From an uncultured Rhodopila sp. (GTDB lineage Bacteria; Pseudomonadota; Alphaproteobacteria; Acetobacterales; Acetobacteraceae): a DNA stretch of 61,422 nucleotides. The stretch lies in assembly GCF_903944925.1 (NCBI RefSeq), contig NZ_CAJATU010000040.1:1-61422 (forward strand), written 5' to 3'. Both the position numbers and the translations under genes were made by a program. The notes under the pieces were generated by a model that made no database searches, was not told the origin of the DNA, and was given only the letters and a program-made list of their open reading frames with translations. Each line of letters begins with the position of its first letter. Position 1 is the first letter of the stretch. This document shows, piece by piece, positions 18,789 through 26,997 of this stretch.

Positions 18789-18810
18789 ATGGTGCGCCTT
18801 CGCGCACCAT
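18789..18810. repeat. Hairpin repeat between convergent genes
   Basis: ATGGTGCG (18789-18796) pairs with CGCACCAT (18803-18810). It sits in a 116-base gap between two convergent SDR genes and is embedded in a stretch (about 18757-18815) resembling dispersed repeats of alphaproteobacteria. It may act as a bidirectional terminator; no T run is present. Confidence 0.45.
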
Positions 18811-18836
18811 GACGATAAAGCCGAAGGCGACGTGCC

Positions 18837-19589
18837 CTACGACCGCTTGACCGCCAGCGGTCCCGCGGCCTGGCATGTCGGCATCAGCTCCATGCGGTTG
18901 ATGTTCACATGCGGCGGCAAGCCAACCACCCAGGCAGCCGCTTCGGCGATGTCCTCCGCGGTCAGCGGCACGGTTCCGGCATACACCGCATCCGCCTTCT
19001 CCTGGTCGCCGCCGAAGCGGTTCACGCTGAACTCCGTGCCGCCGCACAGCCCCGGTTCCAGATCCGTCACCCGCACCGACCTCCCCGCCAGATCGGCTCG
19101 CAAATTCAGGCTGAACTGCGTGACGAATGCCTTCGACGCGCCGTAAACATGCCCGCCCGGATACGGGTAGACCGCCGCAATGCTGCTGAGGTTGATGATG
19201 TGACCGCGGTTGCGCTCCACCATGCCCGGCAGCAACGCCCGGGTGATATGGATCAGCCCCGACACATTGACCGCAACCATGTGGTCCCAGTCCTCGATAT
19301 CGGCGGTGAACGCCGGGTCCAGTCCGAGTGCCAGGCCGGCATTGTTGACCAGCACATCGACCTCCCGCCACGTCGGCGGCAGGCTGCCCGGCAGCGCGGC
19401 GACCGCCTTGGCATCGGTCACGTCCAGCATCAGCGGCAGCAGAGCGTCGCCCAGTTCCTGCTGCAGGTCCGTCAGCCGGGCGGCGCGGCGTCCGGCGGCG
19501 ATGACGCGGTGTCCGTCGCGGACGAAGCGGCGAGCAATCGCCGCGCCAAAACCGGCCGTGGCGCCGGTTACCAGGATTGTCAGAGCCAT
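18837..19589 (-). CDS. SDR-family NADP-dependent oxidoreductase, YdfG-like
   Basis: The 250-residue protein closely follows the YdfG (NADP-dependent 3-hydroxy acid dehydrogenase) type: LVTGATAGFGAAIARRFV with the extra AGRR basic cofactor-specificity segment, LVNNAGLALGLDPA, the serine in INLSSIAAVYPYPG, and YGASKAFVTQF, ending in HVNINRMELMPT. YdfG enzymes reduce or oxidise small hydroxy acids such as L-allo-threonine, serine or malonic semialdehyde. It is 16 bases downstream of the LLM oxidoreductase on the same strand, so the two are probably co-transcribed. The exact substrate is not deducible. Confidence 0.85.
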   Translation of the reverse strand: MALTILVTGATAGFGAAIARRFVRDGHRVIAAGRRAARLTDLQQELGDALLPLMLDVTDAKAVAALPGSLPPTWREVDVLVNNAGLALGLDPAFTADIEDWDHMVAVNVSGLIHITRALLPGMVERNRGHIINLSSIAAVYPYPGGHVYGASKAFVTQFSLNLRADLAGRSVRVTDLEPGLCGGTEFSVNRFGGDQEKADAVYAGTVPLTAEDIAEAAAWVVGLPPHVNINRMELMPTCQAAGPLAVKRS

Positions 19590-19605
19590 GGGCGATCAGG
19601 TTCCC

Positions 19606-20535
19606 CTAAACGAAATGCGGAATGACATCGGACGCGAACAGTTCGTGCGTTTCCGGGTCATTCTTATACGCGGAGCTGATGAAAAGCTGCACTCCGGCAT
19701 CGCGGTAGCGCCCCACCAGATCCGTGACCTGAGCCACCGTGCCGGCGAAACCGCGGAACGGATCGGGCACCGACAGGCGCTGTCGCTTCGCCGCCAGGGC
19801 CGCCTCGTCGCGCGCCAGCAGCAGGCCAAGGACATTGCTTTTCTCGATTGTCGCGTAGTCGCGGCGCTCGGCCTCGCAATGGCCGCGCAGGACGTCGTAC
19901 TTGTGCCGGACCTCGTCCGGATCGCCGAACACGTTGCAGGCATCCGCCAGCCGCGCCACCGCCCGCAAGGTCAGTTGTTCGCCGCCGCCGGCGATCATCA
20001 CCGGAGGGCGCGGTTTCTGCACCGGCTTCGGCTCCAGGATCGCGTCCTCGACATGGAAATACTTGCCGTGGAAGGTCGCGCGCTTTTCGGCCCACATGGT
20101 CAGGATCAGGCGCACCGCCTCCTCCATCTGCCGGATGCGCACGGCGGGCCGTTCCGGGAACTCCCAGCCGTACTGGCGATACTCGGTCTCGAACCAGCCG
20201 GCGCCGATGCCGAGGGTCAGGCGTCCGCGGCTGATCAGATCGACGCCGGCCGCGATTTTCGCCAGGTGCGCCGGGTTGCGGTAGGCAACCGAGGATACCA
20301 GCGTCGCCAGACGGATGCGGCTGGTGACCGCCGCCAGCGCCGACAACGCGGTCCAGCCCTCGATGAACGGTTCGTCCGCGGCGCCCACGGGCGGGATCTG
20401 GATCAGGTGGTCCATCACCGAGAACCAGGTGAAGCCGTGCGTTTCCGCCCATTGCGCCTTGGCTTTGAGGCCTTCGAAGGCGTTCGCCGGATCGTCGCCG
20501 AACAGCCAGGACGGGTTGTGGATGCCGAACTTCAT
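19606..20535 (-). CDS. LLM-class flavin-dependent oxidoreductase (F420-type family)
   Basis: The 309-residue protein has the luciferase-like TIM barrel: FGIHNPSWLFGDDPA at the start, WFSVMDHLIQIP, RIRLATLVSSVAYRNPAHLA, and GRLTLGIGAGWFETEYRQYG. It belongs to the subgroup usually annotated as F420-dependent, but most proteobacterial members probably use FMNH2 or have unknown cofactors. I cannot see a reductase partner here. AGGAGA lies at a good distance before the ATG. It is followed at 16 bases by a YdfG-like SDR and preceded by a DUF2478 protein 99 bases upstream. A role in catabolism of an organic compound is inference. Confidence 0.8.
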   Translation of the reverse strand: MKFGIHNPSWLFGDDPANAFEGLKAKAQWAETHGFTWFSVMDHLIQIPPVGAADEPFIEGWTALSALAAVTSRIRLATLVSSVAYRNPAHLAKIAAGVDLISRGRLTLGIGAGWFETEYRQYGWEFPERPAVRIRQMEEAVRLILTMWAEKRATFHGKYFHVEDAILEPKPVQKPRPPVMIAGGGEQLTLRAVARLADACNVFGDPDEVRHKYDVLRGHCEAERRDYATIEKSNVLGLLLARDEAALAAKRQRLSVPDPFRGFAGTVAQVTDLVGRYRDAGVQLFISSAYKNDPETHELFASDVIPHFV

Positions 20536-20634
20536 GGGACGTCTCCTGTGATCTGTCGTTGAAATGCGGGCGGGAGAGAGGATGTCGACCCCGCGTTCGG
20601 CGCCATCATTCCCGAGAGGCTATCGCCGTATCCG

Positions 20635-21195
20635 TCAGGCAACAACGGCGGGGCTTCGGCCATGCAGCAAGGCGGTCTCCGCCCAGTCCTCGATCGCACG
20701 GACCGAGGCCGGCAGGCAGGTCGCCGAACCGCCGAGGAACGCTTCCAGCTCCGGCAGCAGCGAAGCCCGAACCGGGATCAATACCGCCAGTCCGGCGCAG
20801 ATCGCGGCGGCGATCTCCGAACGCAAGCCGCGGCCCTCCGCCTCCACGCTGCCGAACCGGTTGACGACCACCAGTTCGGCGCCCGACTCGGCGGCTAGCT
20901 GGAGCAGATATGCCGCCTGCGCCAAAGCGCCGGTATCGAAGGTGCAGGCGATGGCGCCCGGTCCGCGCGGCTGGTCCAGGCGGATCCTCTGTCCGGTGCG
21001 AATATCCTCGACCCACATCGTCTGCTTGCCGCCCGGCGCGGCGCCGCCGGAACGTTGCAGCAGCCCGGCGACGGCGATGCCTCGCGCGCGAAGGCGAGCA
21101 ACCGCCTCCGACACGACCGCATCAGGTCCGCCGGACGAGCCGTACGGCAAGATGCCAACCCTGGCCGCGATGTCGTCGGTGTCGCTCTGCCGCAT
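20635..21195 (-). CDS. DUF2478-like P-loop-type protein
   Basis: From the ATG at 21195 the protein has 186 residues and begins with AARVGILPYGSSGGPDAVVS followed by EAVARLRARGIAVAGLLQRS. It has internal text ELVVVNRFGSVEAEGRGLRS that fits the DUF2478 family (a THEP1-like nucleotide-binding fold often found beside molybdate uptake genes). The glycine-rich start lacks a clear GxxxxGK[ST] Walker A lysine, so ATPase activity is doubtful. The longer frame to 21273 adds an arginine-rich lead without conservation. A molybdenum link is known for the family, but here no mod genes are near; moaC is 10 kb away. Assignment is moderate. Confidence 0.5.
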   Translation of the reverse strand: MRQSDTDDIAARVGILPYGSSGGPDAVVSEAVARLRARGIAVAGLLQRSGGAAPGGKQTMWVEDIRTGQRIRLDQPRGPGAIACTFDTGALAQAAYLLQLAAESGAELVVVNRFGSVEAEGRGLRSEIAAAICAGLAVLIPVRASLLPELEAFLGGSATCLPASVRAIEDWAETALLHGRSPAVVA

Positions 21196-21387
21196 CGCCT
21201 CACGCCCTGTTGCGCGGCGCCTGCAAGGCGCGCGATCACGCGGATATCTATTCAAACGCCTGAGCCGTGCCAAGCGCTACCGTCCATGAGTGCAGGTTGC
21301 CACTTGAGATTTCCCGGCAATGGTGCTCGGCTATATTCCTCTGAATACAGCGGCGTTTCGTCGCACAAAAGCAATGGGATGGAAACA

Positions 21388-22377
21388 ATGAGCAGTCTTC
21401 GCCATAGACTTTTTATCTCCGCGCTTGGCGCCGGGATCATCGGCCTGTGCTCTGCCGCTTCGGCGGCCCCGGCGGCGGATGTTACAGTGCCCGGCTCGAC
21501 CGATTTCCCCGAAAGCCTGACAGCCTCCGCCGACGGTACGCTGTTCTTCAGCAGCCTGGCGGGCGGTCGCATTTTTCGTGCCGCACCCGGAGCGGCCGAG
21601 GCGGTCGAGTGGGTCAGGCAGGGGGCCGACGGATTGTCGTCCACCCTCGGCGTATTGGCGGACGACAAATCCAACAGCCTGTTCGTCTGCTCGAATGACA
21701 TGAGCTGGGCGGGCATCAGGCTGCCGAGCGGCAATACGCCGACCGCGCTGAAGATCCTCGACCTGAAGACGGCCGCCGTGAAGGAGAGCATCCCGCTGCC
21801 GTCCGCATCGCTGCTCGGCCAGCCGCCGCTGTGCAACGATATCGCCGTGGCCGCCGACGGCACCGCCTATGTGACCGACTCGCTGAGCGGCCGCATTCTC
21901 CGGCTGAAGCCGGGCGCCAAGGCGTTCGAGGTCTGGGCGCACGACGCGCGGTGGGACGTCAAGGGGCCGCAGCTTGACGGCATCGCCGTGCTGCCGGACG
22001 GCGCCGTCTATGCCAATATTTTCGAGGGCGACGGGCTTTACCGGGTCACGGTCAACACGGACGGCAGCGCCGGGGAAATCACCAAGCTAAAGACCTCGCA
22101 CCCGCTGTTCCATTCGGACGGCCTGCGCGCCTTCGGCCCCGACAAGCTGCTGATGGTGGAGGGCGAGACGAAGGGCACACTCGACCTGATCACGGTCAGC
22201 GGCGACAGCGCCCGGATCGACACCATCAAGGGCGGGTTCGAGGGACCCGTGTCACCCGCGCAGGTTGGCGACACCGTCTATGTGCTGGACGTGCCGCTGA
22301 AGTACCTGTTCGACCCGGAAAAGAAGAAACAAACTCCGCCGCCGTTCCGCGCCGTGGCGGTGAAGCTGCAGCAGTAA
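21388..22377 (+). CDS. Exported SMP-30/gluconolactonase-like beta-propeller protein
   Basis: The 329-residue protein starts with a Sec signal peptide (MSSLRHRLFISALGAGIIG, then LCSAASAAPAA) with a likely cleavage after ASA. The mature part is a six-bladed beta-propeller of SMP-30/gluconolactonase/strictosidine-synthase type. Repeated blades read DFPESLTASADGTLFFSSLA, CNDIAVAADGTAYVTDSLSG and LDGIAVLPDGAVYANIFEGD. Calcium-dependent lactone hydrolysis is typical of relatives but the substrate is unknown. The ATG at 21388 is favoured because GGGATGG lies about six bases before it; an ATG at 21379 would place the start inside that site. A hairpin terminator follows. Confidence 0.75.
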   Translation: MSSLRHRLFISALGAGIIGLCSAASAAPAADVTVPGSTDFPESLTASADGTLFFSSLAGGRIFRAAPGAAEAVEWVRQGADGLSSTLGVLADDKSNSLFVCSNDMSWAGIRLPSGNTPTALKILDLKTAAVKESIPLPSASLLGQPPLCNDIAVAADGTAYVTDSLSGRILRLKPGAKAFEVWAHDARWDVKGPQLDGIAVLPDGAVYANIFEGDGLYRVTVNTDGSAGEITKLKTSHPLFHSDGLRAFGPDKLLMVEGETKGTLDLITVSGDSARIDTIKGGFEGPVSPAQVGDTVYVLDVPLKYLFDPEKKKQTPPPFRAVAVKLQQ

Positions 22378-22398
22378 GGGATTGCCGGCGCCCGTGTC

Positions 22399-22420
22399 AT
22401 GGTCCGCGCGGGCGGACCAT
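22399..22420 (+). terminator. Strong hairpin downstream of the SMP-30-like gene
   Basis: ATGGTCCGC (22399-22407) pairs perfectly with GCGGACCAT (22412-22420) around a 4-base loop, 21 bases after the stop codon. There is no T run, so it may be a Rho-assisted or stabilising 3' hairpin. Confidence 0.5.
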
Positions 22421-22559
22421 CCACGCCTTGCGATGCCGGTTGAGGCAAAGCTGTGGATGGCCGCCCTCCTGCAATGCTTTACTTCGCCTTCCGCATCCCC
22501 AAATGCGGATCGTGGGTCGTGGCAGCATGACCCGCATCGTCCACGAGGAGGCTGTAACC

Positions 22560-23273
22560 ATGACGCCACGCTCGATGACCGTTTCCGGCGCCGCATTGCT
22601 GGCGGCGCTGGGCTTAGCGGTTTGGCTGGTGCCGCACCAGGCGGCCAGCACGGAACGGGCATTGCCGGCGCCGGCCCTCGACCCGCCCCCCGCGGCGTCC
22701 GGTCCGCAGACGGCGGTGTTTGCCGGCGGCTGCTTTTGGGGCGTACAGGGCGTGTTCGAACACGTGAAGGGCGTGACCCGCGCGGTCTCCGGCTATGCCG
22801 GCGGCCATGTTGCCGATCCCGGGTATGAGCAGGTCAGTTCGGGGGCCACGGGGCACGCGGAATCGGTCAGCGTGACCTATGACCCGTCCCGCGTCAGCTA
22901 CGGCACGCTGCTGCGGATTTTCTTCTCCGTGGCGCTCGACCCGACCCAAAAGGATCGGCAGGGACCGGACTGGGGCACGCAGTATCGCTCGGAGCTGTTC
23001 GTCACCGGGCCGCAACAGGAGCAGGTGGCGAAGGCCTATATCGCCCAGCTTGAGGCGGCGCATGCGTTCAGCCGTCCGATCGTGACCCGTATCGACCCGG
23101 CAGGCGCGTTCTATCCGGCGGAGGCGTATCACCAGGATTACCTCGAGCTGCACCCGCACGCCCCGTATATCGCGATCAACGACATGCCGAAGGTGCAGGC
23201 GCTGCAAACGCTGTTTCCGGAGAACTGGCAGCCGGTGCCGGTGACGGTTGGCAAGCTGGAGGCGGGGGAGTAG
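22560..23273 (+). CDS. msrA: Peptide methionine sulfoxide reductase MsrA, exported form
   Basis: The 237-residue protein has a hydrophobic N-terminal signal or anchor ([19 protein letters not shown]) followed by a full MsrA domain. It includes the active-site motif [19 protein letters not shown] with catalytic Cys58 and the region [20 protein letters not shown], and ends around [17 protein letters not shown]. It reduces methionine-S-sulfoxide in proteins and here should act in the periplasm. A clear GAGGAGG site precedes the ATG at 22560, which rules out the longer in-frame start. No resolving cysteines are visible at the C-terminus, so recycling may need an external thiol system such as a thioredoxin-like partner. 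Lipid attachment is not predicted. Confidence 0.93.
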   Translation: MTPRSMTVSGAALLAALGLAVWLVPHQAASTERALPAPALDPPPAASGPQTAVFAGGCFWGVQGVFEHVKGVTRAVSGYAGGHVADPGYEQVSSGATGHAESVSVTYDPSRVSYGTLLRIFFSVALDPTQKDRQGPDWGTQYRSELFVTGPQQEQVAKAYIAQLEAAHAFSRPIVTRIDPAGAFYPAEAYHQDYLELHPHAPYIAINDMPKVQALQTLFPENWQPVPVTVGKLEAGE

Positions 23274-23283
23274 GCGGCTAATC

Positions 23284-23311
23284 ACTAGCCTAGTTTAAAC
23301 TCTAGGCTAGT
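23284..23311. terminator. CTAG-rich perfect hairpin between convergent msrA and methyltransferase
   Basis: ACTAGCCTAG (23284-23293) pairs perfectly with CTAGGCTAGT (23302-23311) around the loop TTTAAACT. It lies 10 bases after the msrA stop and 18 bases from the end of the methyltransferase gene, fitting a bidirectional terminator, although there is no T run. The stem holds four copies of CTAG, a tetramer usually rare in bacterial DNA. Confidence 0.5.
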
Positions 23312-23329
23312 CTTCGCTAGTCACGCCGT

Positions 23330-24526
23330 TCAAGCCGCCATACGCGACCGCGCGGTCAGATCCTCCAGCCGCAAGGCCGTATTCGGCATTACGAAATCCC
23401 CCGGCTCCGGCCGGCGCCCGGTCTTCATCCACTTCACCAGCTCCGCAATCTGGAACGCAATCATCGGCGGCACGGCATCGCCGATATGGCGGTATCGGTT
23501 ACTGATCGACCGCGCCGGAAACCGGTAATCGAACGGAAACCCTTGCAGAGTCGCCATCTCCCGCACGGTCAGCAGGCGATCCTCCGCCGGATGGGCGTAC
23601 CGGCCGTTGCCGACATGGCCGCATTCGCGCTTCACCGTCGGTGCCGGCCTGTCCAACGCCATGCGTCCGTAGACATCGGGATGCGATCCCAGATCCCCGG
23701 CGTGCCACCGCCGCAGGCAATCCCGCGTCAGCAGCGCCCGCGTCCTCGGGTTCCGCGCCACGTCCACCCAGCCGCCGCCGTCATGCGGCGTCGCGGCCAA
23801 ACGGGCCAGCACCCCCGGGCCCATGCCCGGGAAAACGTCACCCTCGGGATCATCCGGGCGTCCTTCCTTCCATTCGGCCAAGCGACGCAACGCCGTCCGC
23901 ACCGTCGTTGCCTCCGGCCGAACCGCCCACCCCTGCCACAAATCCTTGAGCGACCGGGCTTCCCCGATGCGCGAGGCGACGATCAAAGCCCGCTCCCGCA
24001 CCTGCGGCAGCCCGAACCGGTCGAAAAAATGGATGTCCGAGCGAACATGATAGCCCGCCCGTTGCAGCGTCGCGACCAGGGCCGCGTGATGGTGCCGGTA
24101 GTTGCCCATGATCAGCTCGCGGGCATTCTCCATCAGGAAAATCTCCGGCCGCAGATGCGCCGCGAACGCCCCGCTCCGCCCAATCAGCGAGTTTTCCGGC
24201 CGATCGGCCAGATGATTGCGGGGATTGGCGCGCGACAGATGGGTGCAGGGGGCGCAGGAGATCATCACGCTCAATTGCCCGGGCGTCAGCCCGGCCGCCT
24301 CCGCGAACTCCCGCGGTTCCAGAGTCATCATGTCGCGGTTCATCGGCGCGATGCCATGATTGGCCAGGTAGGTGGCATTGCAGTCCGAAGCGCCTTGCCC
24401 GCCGGACGGCTTGGCCATTTCGAGGTCGACTGCGGCGATGATCCGGAACTCCGGGCGCCGCGCGAACCCGGCGCTGGTGCCGCCACCGCAGGAGAAGAAA
24501 TCCACCACGGACCAGGGCGCCGGCAT
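23330..24526 (-). CDS. DNA cytosine-5 methyltransferase (Dcm type)
   Basis: The 398-residue protein shows the C5-methyltransferase motifs in order: I (VVDFFSCGGGTSAGF, residues about 7-21), IV with the catalytic Pro-Cys (SCAPCTHLSRANP, Cys94), VI (FLMENARELIM, Glu133), VIII (QVRERALIV), a target-recognition region around 200-330, IX (TVREMATLQGFPFDYRF) and X (YRHIGDAVPP). It adds a methyl group to C5 of cytosine in a specific sequence. The ATG at 24526 comes one base after the vsr stop codon, so translation is coupled. No restriction endonuclease is nearby, marking it as an orphan Dcm-like enzyme whose mismatch-repair partner Vsr is co-encoded. Specificity cannot be read from sequence. Confidence 0.93.
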   Translation of the reverse strand: MPAPWSVVDFFSCGGGTSAGFARRPEFRIIAAVDLEMAKPSGGQGASDCNATYLANHGIAPMNRDMMTLEPREFAEAAGLTPGQLSVMISCAPCTHLSRANPRNHLADRPENSLIGRSGAFAAHLRPEIFLMENARELIMGNYRHHHAALVATLQRAGYHVRSDIHFFDRFGLPQVRERALIVASRIGEARSLKDLWQGWAVRPEATTVRTALRRLAEWKEGRPDDPEGDVFPGMGPGVLARLAATPHDGGGWVDVARNPRTRALLTRDCLRRWHAGDLGSHPDVYGRMALDRPAPTVKRECGHVGNGRYAHPAEDRLLTVREMATLQGFPFDYRFPARSISNRYRHIGDAVPPMIAFQIAELVKWMKTGRRPEPGDFVMPNTALRLEDLTARSRMAA

Positions 24527-24527
24527 G

Positions 24528-24965
24528 TCAGGCACAGAGCCTCGGTGGCGACAGACACGCGTCCAGCAAGCCATCCAGGCTGCCGGGCGTGCGGATATCG
24601 CATTCCCACAGCACCGCCACCCGCCACCCCGCCGCCTCCAGCGCCGCGGTCGAGCGGATATCCCGCTCCCGGTTGGCCGTCAGTTTCGCCGACCAGAACG
24701 CCACGTTGGTCTTCGGCAGGCGCCGCCCGCGGTCGCAGCGAGGGCAGCCGTGCCAGAAGCAGCCATGCACCAGGATGGCCAGGCCATGCTTCGGCAGCAC
24801 GATGTCCGGCTTCCCGGGCAGATCCTTGCGATGCAGCCGGAACCGGTAGCCGCGCGCATGCAAAGCCCGGCGAACCACGATCTCGGGTTCGGTGTTCTTC
24901 GACCGGACCCGCGCCATCTGGAGGCTTTTGGTCCGGTCCGGCTCAGTTGGGAGACTCGGCTGCAT
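24528..24965 (-). CDS. vsr: Very short patch repair endonuclease
   Basis: This 145-residue protein is a clear Vsr. It has MARVRSKNTEPEIVVRRALH, GYRFRLHRKDLPGKPDIVLP with the catalytic Asp54, and the zinc-binding motif HGCFWHGCPRC (residues 67-77). It cuts beside T:G mismatches produced when 5-methylcytosine deaminates, starting repair back to C:G. The start at 24965 (MQPSLPTEPDRTK) is favoured over 24917 since Vsr proteins carry about 15 residues ahead of the MxxVRSKNT helix. The TGA-C-ATG junction with the methyltransferase gene shows they form one unit. Confidence 0.93.
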   Translation of the reverse strand: MQPSLPTEPDRTKSLQMARVRSKNTEPEIVVRRALHARGYRFRLHRKDLPGKPDIVLPKHGLAILVHGCFWHGCPRCDRGRRLPKTNVAFWSAKLTANRERDIRSTAALEAAGWRVAVLWECDIRTPGSLDGLLDACLSPPRLCA

Positions 24966-25058
24966 ACGCGCATAATGCCAGATCAGCCGGTGCGCGGCAT
25001 TACCGTCCGCACGAAACCGGTCTACTGTTCGATCATCGTCCAAGGGAAATCAGACCGC

Positions 25059-25811
25059 ATGCTATTGCAGCACCAGACTTGGCAGGAAGTGGAAACCTAC
25101 CTCAGGCACTCCAACGGCATCATCCTGCCCATCGGCTCCACCGAGCAGCATGGCCCCAACGGCCTGATTGGCACCGACGCCCTCTGCGCCGAAGTCATCG
25201 CCCGCGGTGTCGGCGAAACCGCCAACGCCATGGTTGGCCCTACCATCGGAGTCGGCATTGCCGTTCACCATATGGGTTTCGCCGGTTCGATGACCGTCCG
25301 GCCGTCCACGCTGATCGCCATCATTCACGACTATGTGCTGTCACTCGCCCGGCACGGCTTCCGTCGGTTCTTCTTCATCAACGGCCACGGCGGCAACATC
25401 GCCACCATCCAGGCGGCATTTGCGGAGATCTATGCCGCATATGAGGGCGCGCTGGGGACCGCGCAGGACCGGGAACTGCGCTGCCGGCTGGCAAACTGGT
25501 GGGACGGCAAGGTGATGCATGAACTCGGCAAAGAGGTGTTCGGCGACGACGAAGGCAGCCACGCCACCGCCAGCGAGGTGGCGCTGACCCAGTTCGCCTT
25601 TCCGGACTCGATCAAGCAGGCGACGCTCGATCCGCCGCGGGCGCCGTCAGGCCGGTTCCACGGGCCGGCGGATTACCGGCGGCGCTTCCCGGACGGCCGG
25701 ATCGGATCGAACCCCGGGCTGGCGACGCCGGAGAAGGGCCAGCGCTTCTACGAAGCCGCCGTGCCGGAACTGGCCAAAACCTACGCCGGCTTCATTGGCG
25801 AGAACGCCTGA
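25059..25811 (+). CDS. Creatininase-family metal-dependent amidohydrolase
   Basis: The 250-residue protein matches the creatininase/ArfB fold. Metal ligands lie in LPIGSTEQHGPNGLIGTDAL (Glu29, His31, Asp40). Further conserved segments are VGIAVHHMGFAG, FFFINGHGGN and DDEGSHATASEVALTQ. Members hydrolyse cyclic amides such as creatinine or formamides in flavin and F420 pathways. Which reaction applies here cannot be told, and no dedicated flavin or creatine genes are adjacent. A GGGA lies 12 bases before the ATG at 25059. The reading frame is open far upstream to 24372, but that part overlaps vsr and the methyltransferase on the other strand and has no similarity. Confidence 0.85.
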   Translation: MLLQHQTWQEVETYLRHSNGIILPIGSTEQHGPNGLIGTDALCAEVIARGVGETANAMVGPTIGVGIAVHHMGFAGSMTVRPSTLIAIIHDYVLSLARHGFRRFFFINGHGGNIATIQAAFAEIYAAYEGALGTAQDRELRCRLANWWDGKVMHELGKEVFGDDEGSHATASEVALTQFAFPDSIKQATLDPPRAPSGRFHGPADYRRRFPDGRIGSNPGLATPEKGQRFYEAAVPELAKTYAGFIGENA

Positions 25812-25827
25812 CGCGGCGGCCCGCGTT

Positions 25828-26850
25828 TCAAACCACCCAGCGGTCGTGCGACAACGCGCCCCGCTGCCGCGCCAGGCTGTATTCCACCACATGCGCCACG
25901 ATCTGCGTCCGGTCGTAGCCGAGCCGCGCAGCCGTCAGCCCGATGGCCCCGCGGATGCCGAGGTAGCAACAGATGTTCATCTCTAGCAAGAAACGCCGCC
26001 CCGTTGCCGGATCCCACCGGTAATCCAACCGAAAGTAATCGATCGGACCAAGCGAAGACCACACGGTTTGCACGTCCTGCTCGATCGCTGCCGCCGTTGC
26101 GTCATCCACCTCGATCAATTCGTTACCAAGCCGATCATTCGTTTTCAGATCGGCGGTCAGGATATTGCCGGTTTTATCCGACCTGGGAACGACATGGCCG
26201 AGCAGGAGATACGGATTGTGGCCGATCACCGGAACGGTCAGGTCGATGGCGGGGCAGAAACGTTCGACCAGGACTTCTTTGCCGCCGGCCTGCAGTTCCG
26301 TCACGACGCGCGCCGCACCCTCCCAACTGTCCTGCAACGACGCTTCGGTGACGCCCTCCGAGGCGGCGCCGAAACGATCCTTGACGAAATAGGGGCCGGC
26401 GAAATCAACCGGTGCCAGAGGCTCGCCCGGCCGATAGACCCGCCCCGGAGGCACCGGCAGACCCAGGCCGGCAAACGCCAGCTTGCTGAGGTATTTGTCC
26501 TCCGCCAGCGCGCGGATGTTGGGTGGTGCGCCAAGGCAGGGCAGCCGCAGATAGGTGCAGATCGCCGGCACCAGCACTTCCGGGTTGCGGATTGGCATAC
26601 GATTTAACAACGAAAACACGAAATCGGTGTTGCCGCCGGCCATCAGCGCCGCATAGGGCTTCGAGCTCGAGGCCACGCTGTAACCGATGTCGCGCAGCGC
26701 CTCGTAGATACGGAAGTGGTACTCCGCATAGCCGGTCGTGGTGCCCTCGGGCTTGACCGTATAAAATGGATCATCAGGCGCGAAACGGGCGAGGTAGAGG
26801 ATGCGCGTCTCCCGCGGCGCGGCGGGCCAGAGCAGTGGCGGTGATGTCAT
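25828..26850 (-). CDS. D-Ala-D-Ala ligase-like ATP-grasp enzyme
   Basis: The 340-residue protein starts with a Rossmann-like segment (RILYLARFAPDDPFYT). It continues with ATP-grasp features: GPYFVKDRFGAASEGVTEAS for the nucleotide-binding part, LVERFCPAIDLTVPVIG, and the metal-binding end FLLEMNICCYLGIRGA with the ExN pair. Enzymes of this kind form amide or ester bonds with ATP. The sequence resembles D-alanine-D-alanine ligase relatives outside cell-wall synthesis, so it probably joins other amino acids or peptides. No operon partners are obvious: the next gene upstream on the same strand (Fic) is 147 bases away and carries its own start region. Function remains open. Confidence 0.75.
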   Translation of the reverse strand: MTSPPLLWPAAPRETRILYLARFAPDDPFYTVKPEGTTTGYAEYHFRIYEALRDIGYSVASSSKPYAALMAGGNTDFVFSLLNRMPIRNPEVLVPAICTYLRLPCLGAPPNIRALAEDKYLSKLAFAGLGLPVPPGRVYRPGEPLAPVDFAGPYFVKDRFGAASEGVTEASLQDSWEGAARVVTELQAGGKEVLVERFCPAIDLTVPVIGHNPYLLLGHVVPRSDKTGNILTADLKTNDRLGNELIEVDDATAAAIEQDVQTVWSSLGPIDYFRLDYRWDPATGRRFLLEMNICCYLGIRGAIGLTAARLGYDRTQIVAHVVEYSLARQRGALSHDRWVV

Positions 26851-26997
26851 GGTATGACCCCTGTTCCGGACAATCGAACGGCAGCCGGATATTATTGCAG
26901 ACTTTGCCGCCTTGCCAGGGCATTTCCCGGCATGTGACGTGGCTTTACGCTGTATCCCTATGGATATAGCGTCCCGCGTTCGCCGAAGGCAATGCGA

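Noticed and set aside
18757..18815. Possible small gene between convergent SDR genes
   Set aside because: Translations resemble a dispersed repeat, not a protein; the hairpin explains the region better.
20536..21195. Molybdate-linked operon with the DUF2478-like gene
   Set aside because: No mod genes adjacent, and the following LLM and SDR genes are unrelated to molybdenum.
24372..25058. Long N-terminal extension of the creatininase gene
   Set aside because: Lies opposite vsr and the methyltransferase start, shows no similarity, and the family begins at the ATG at 25059.
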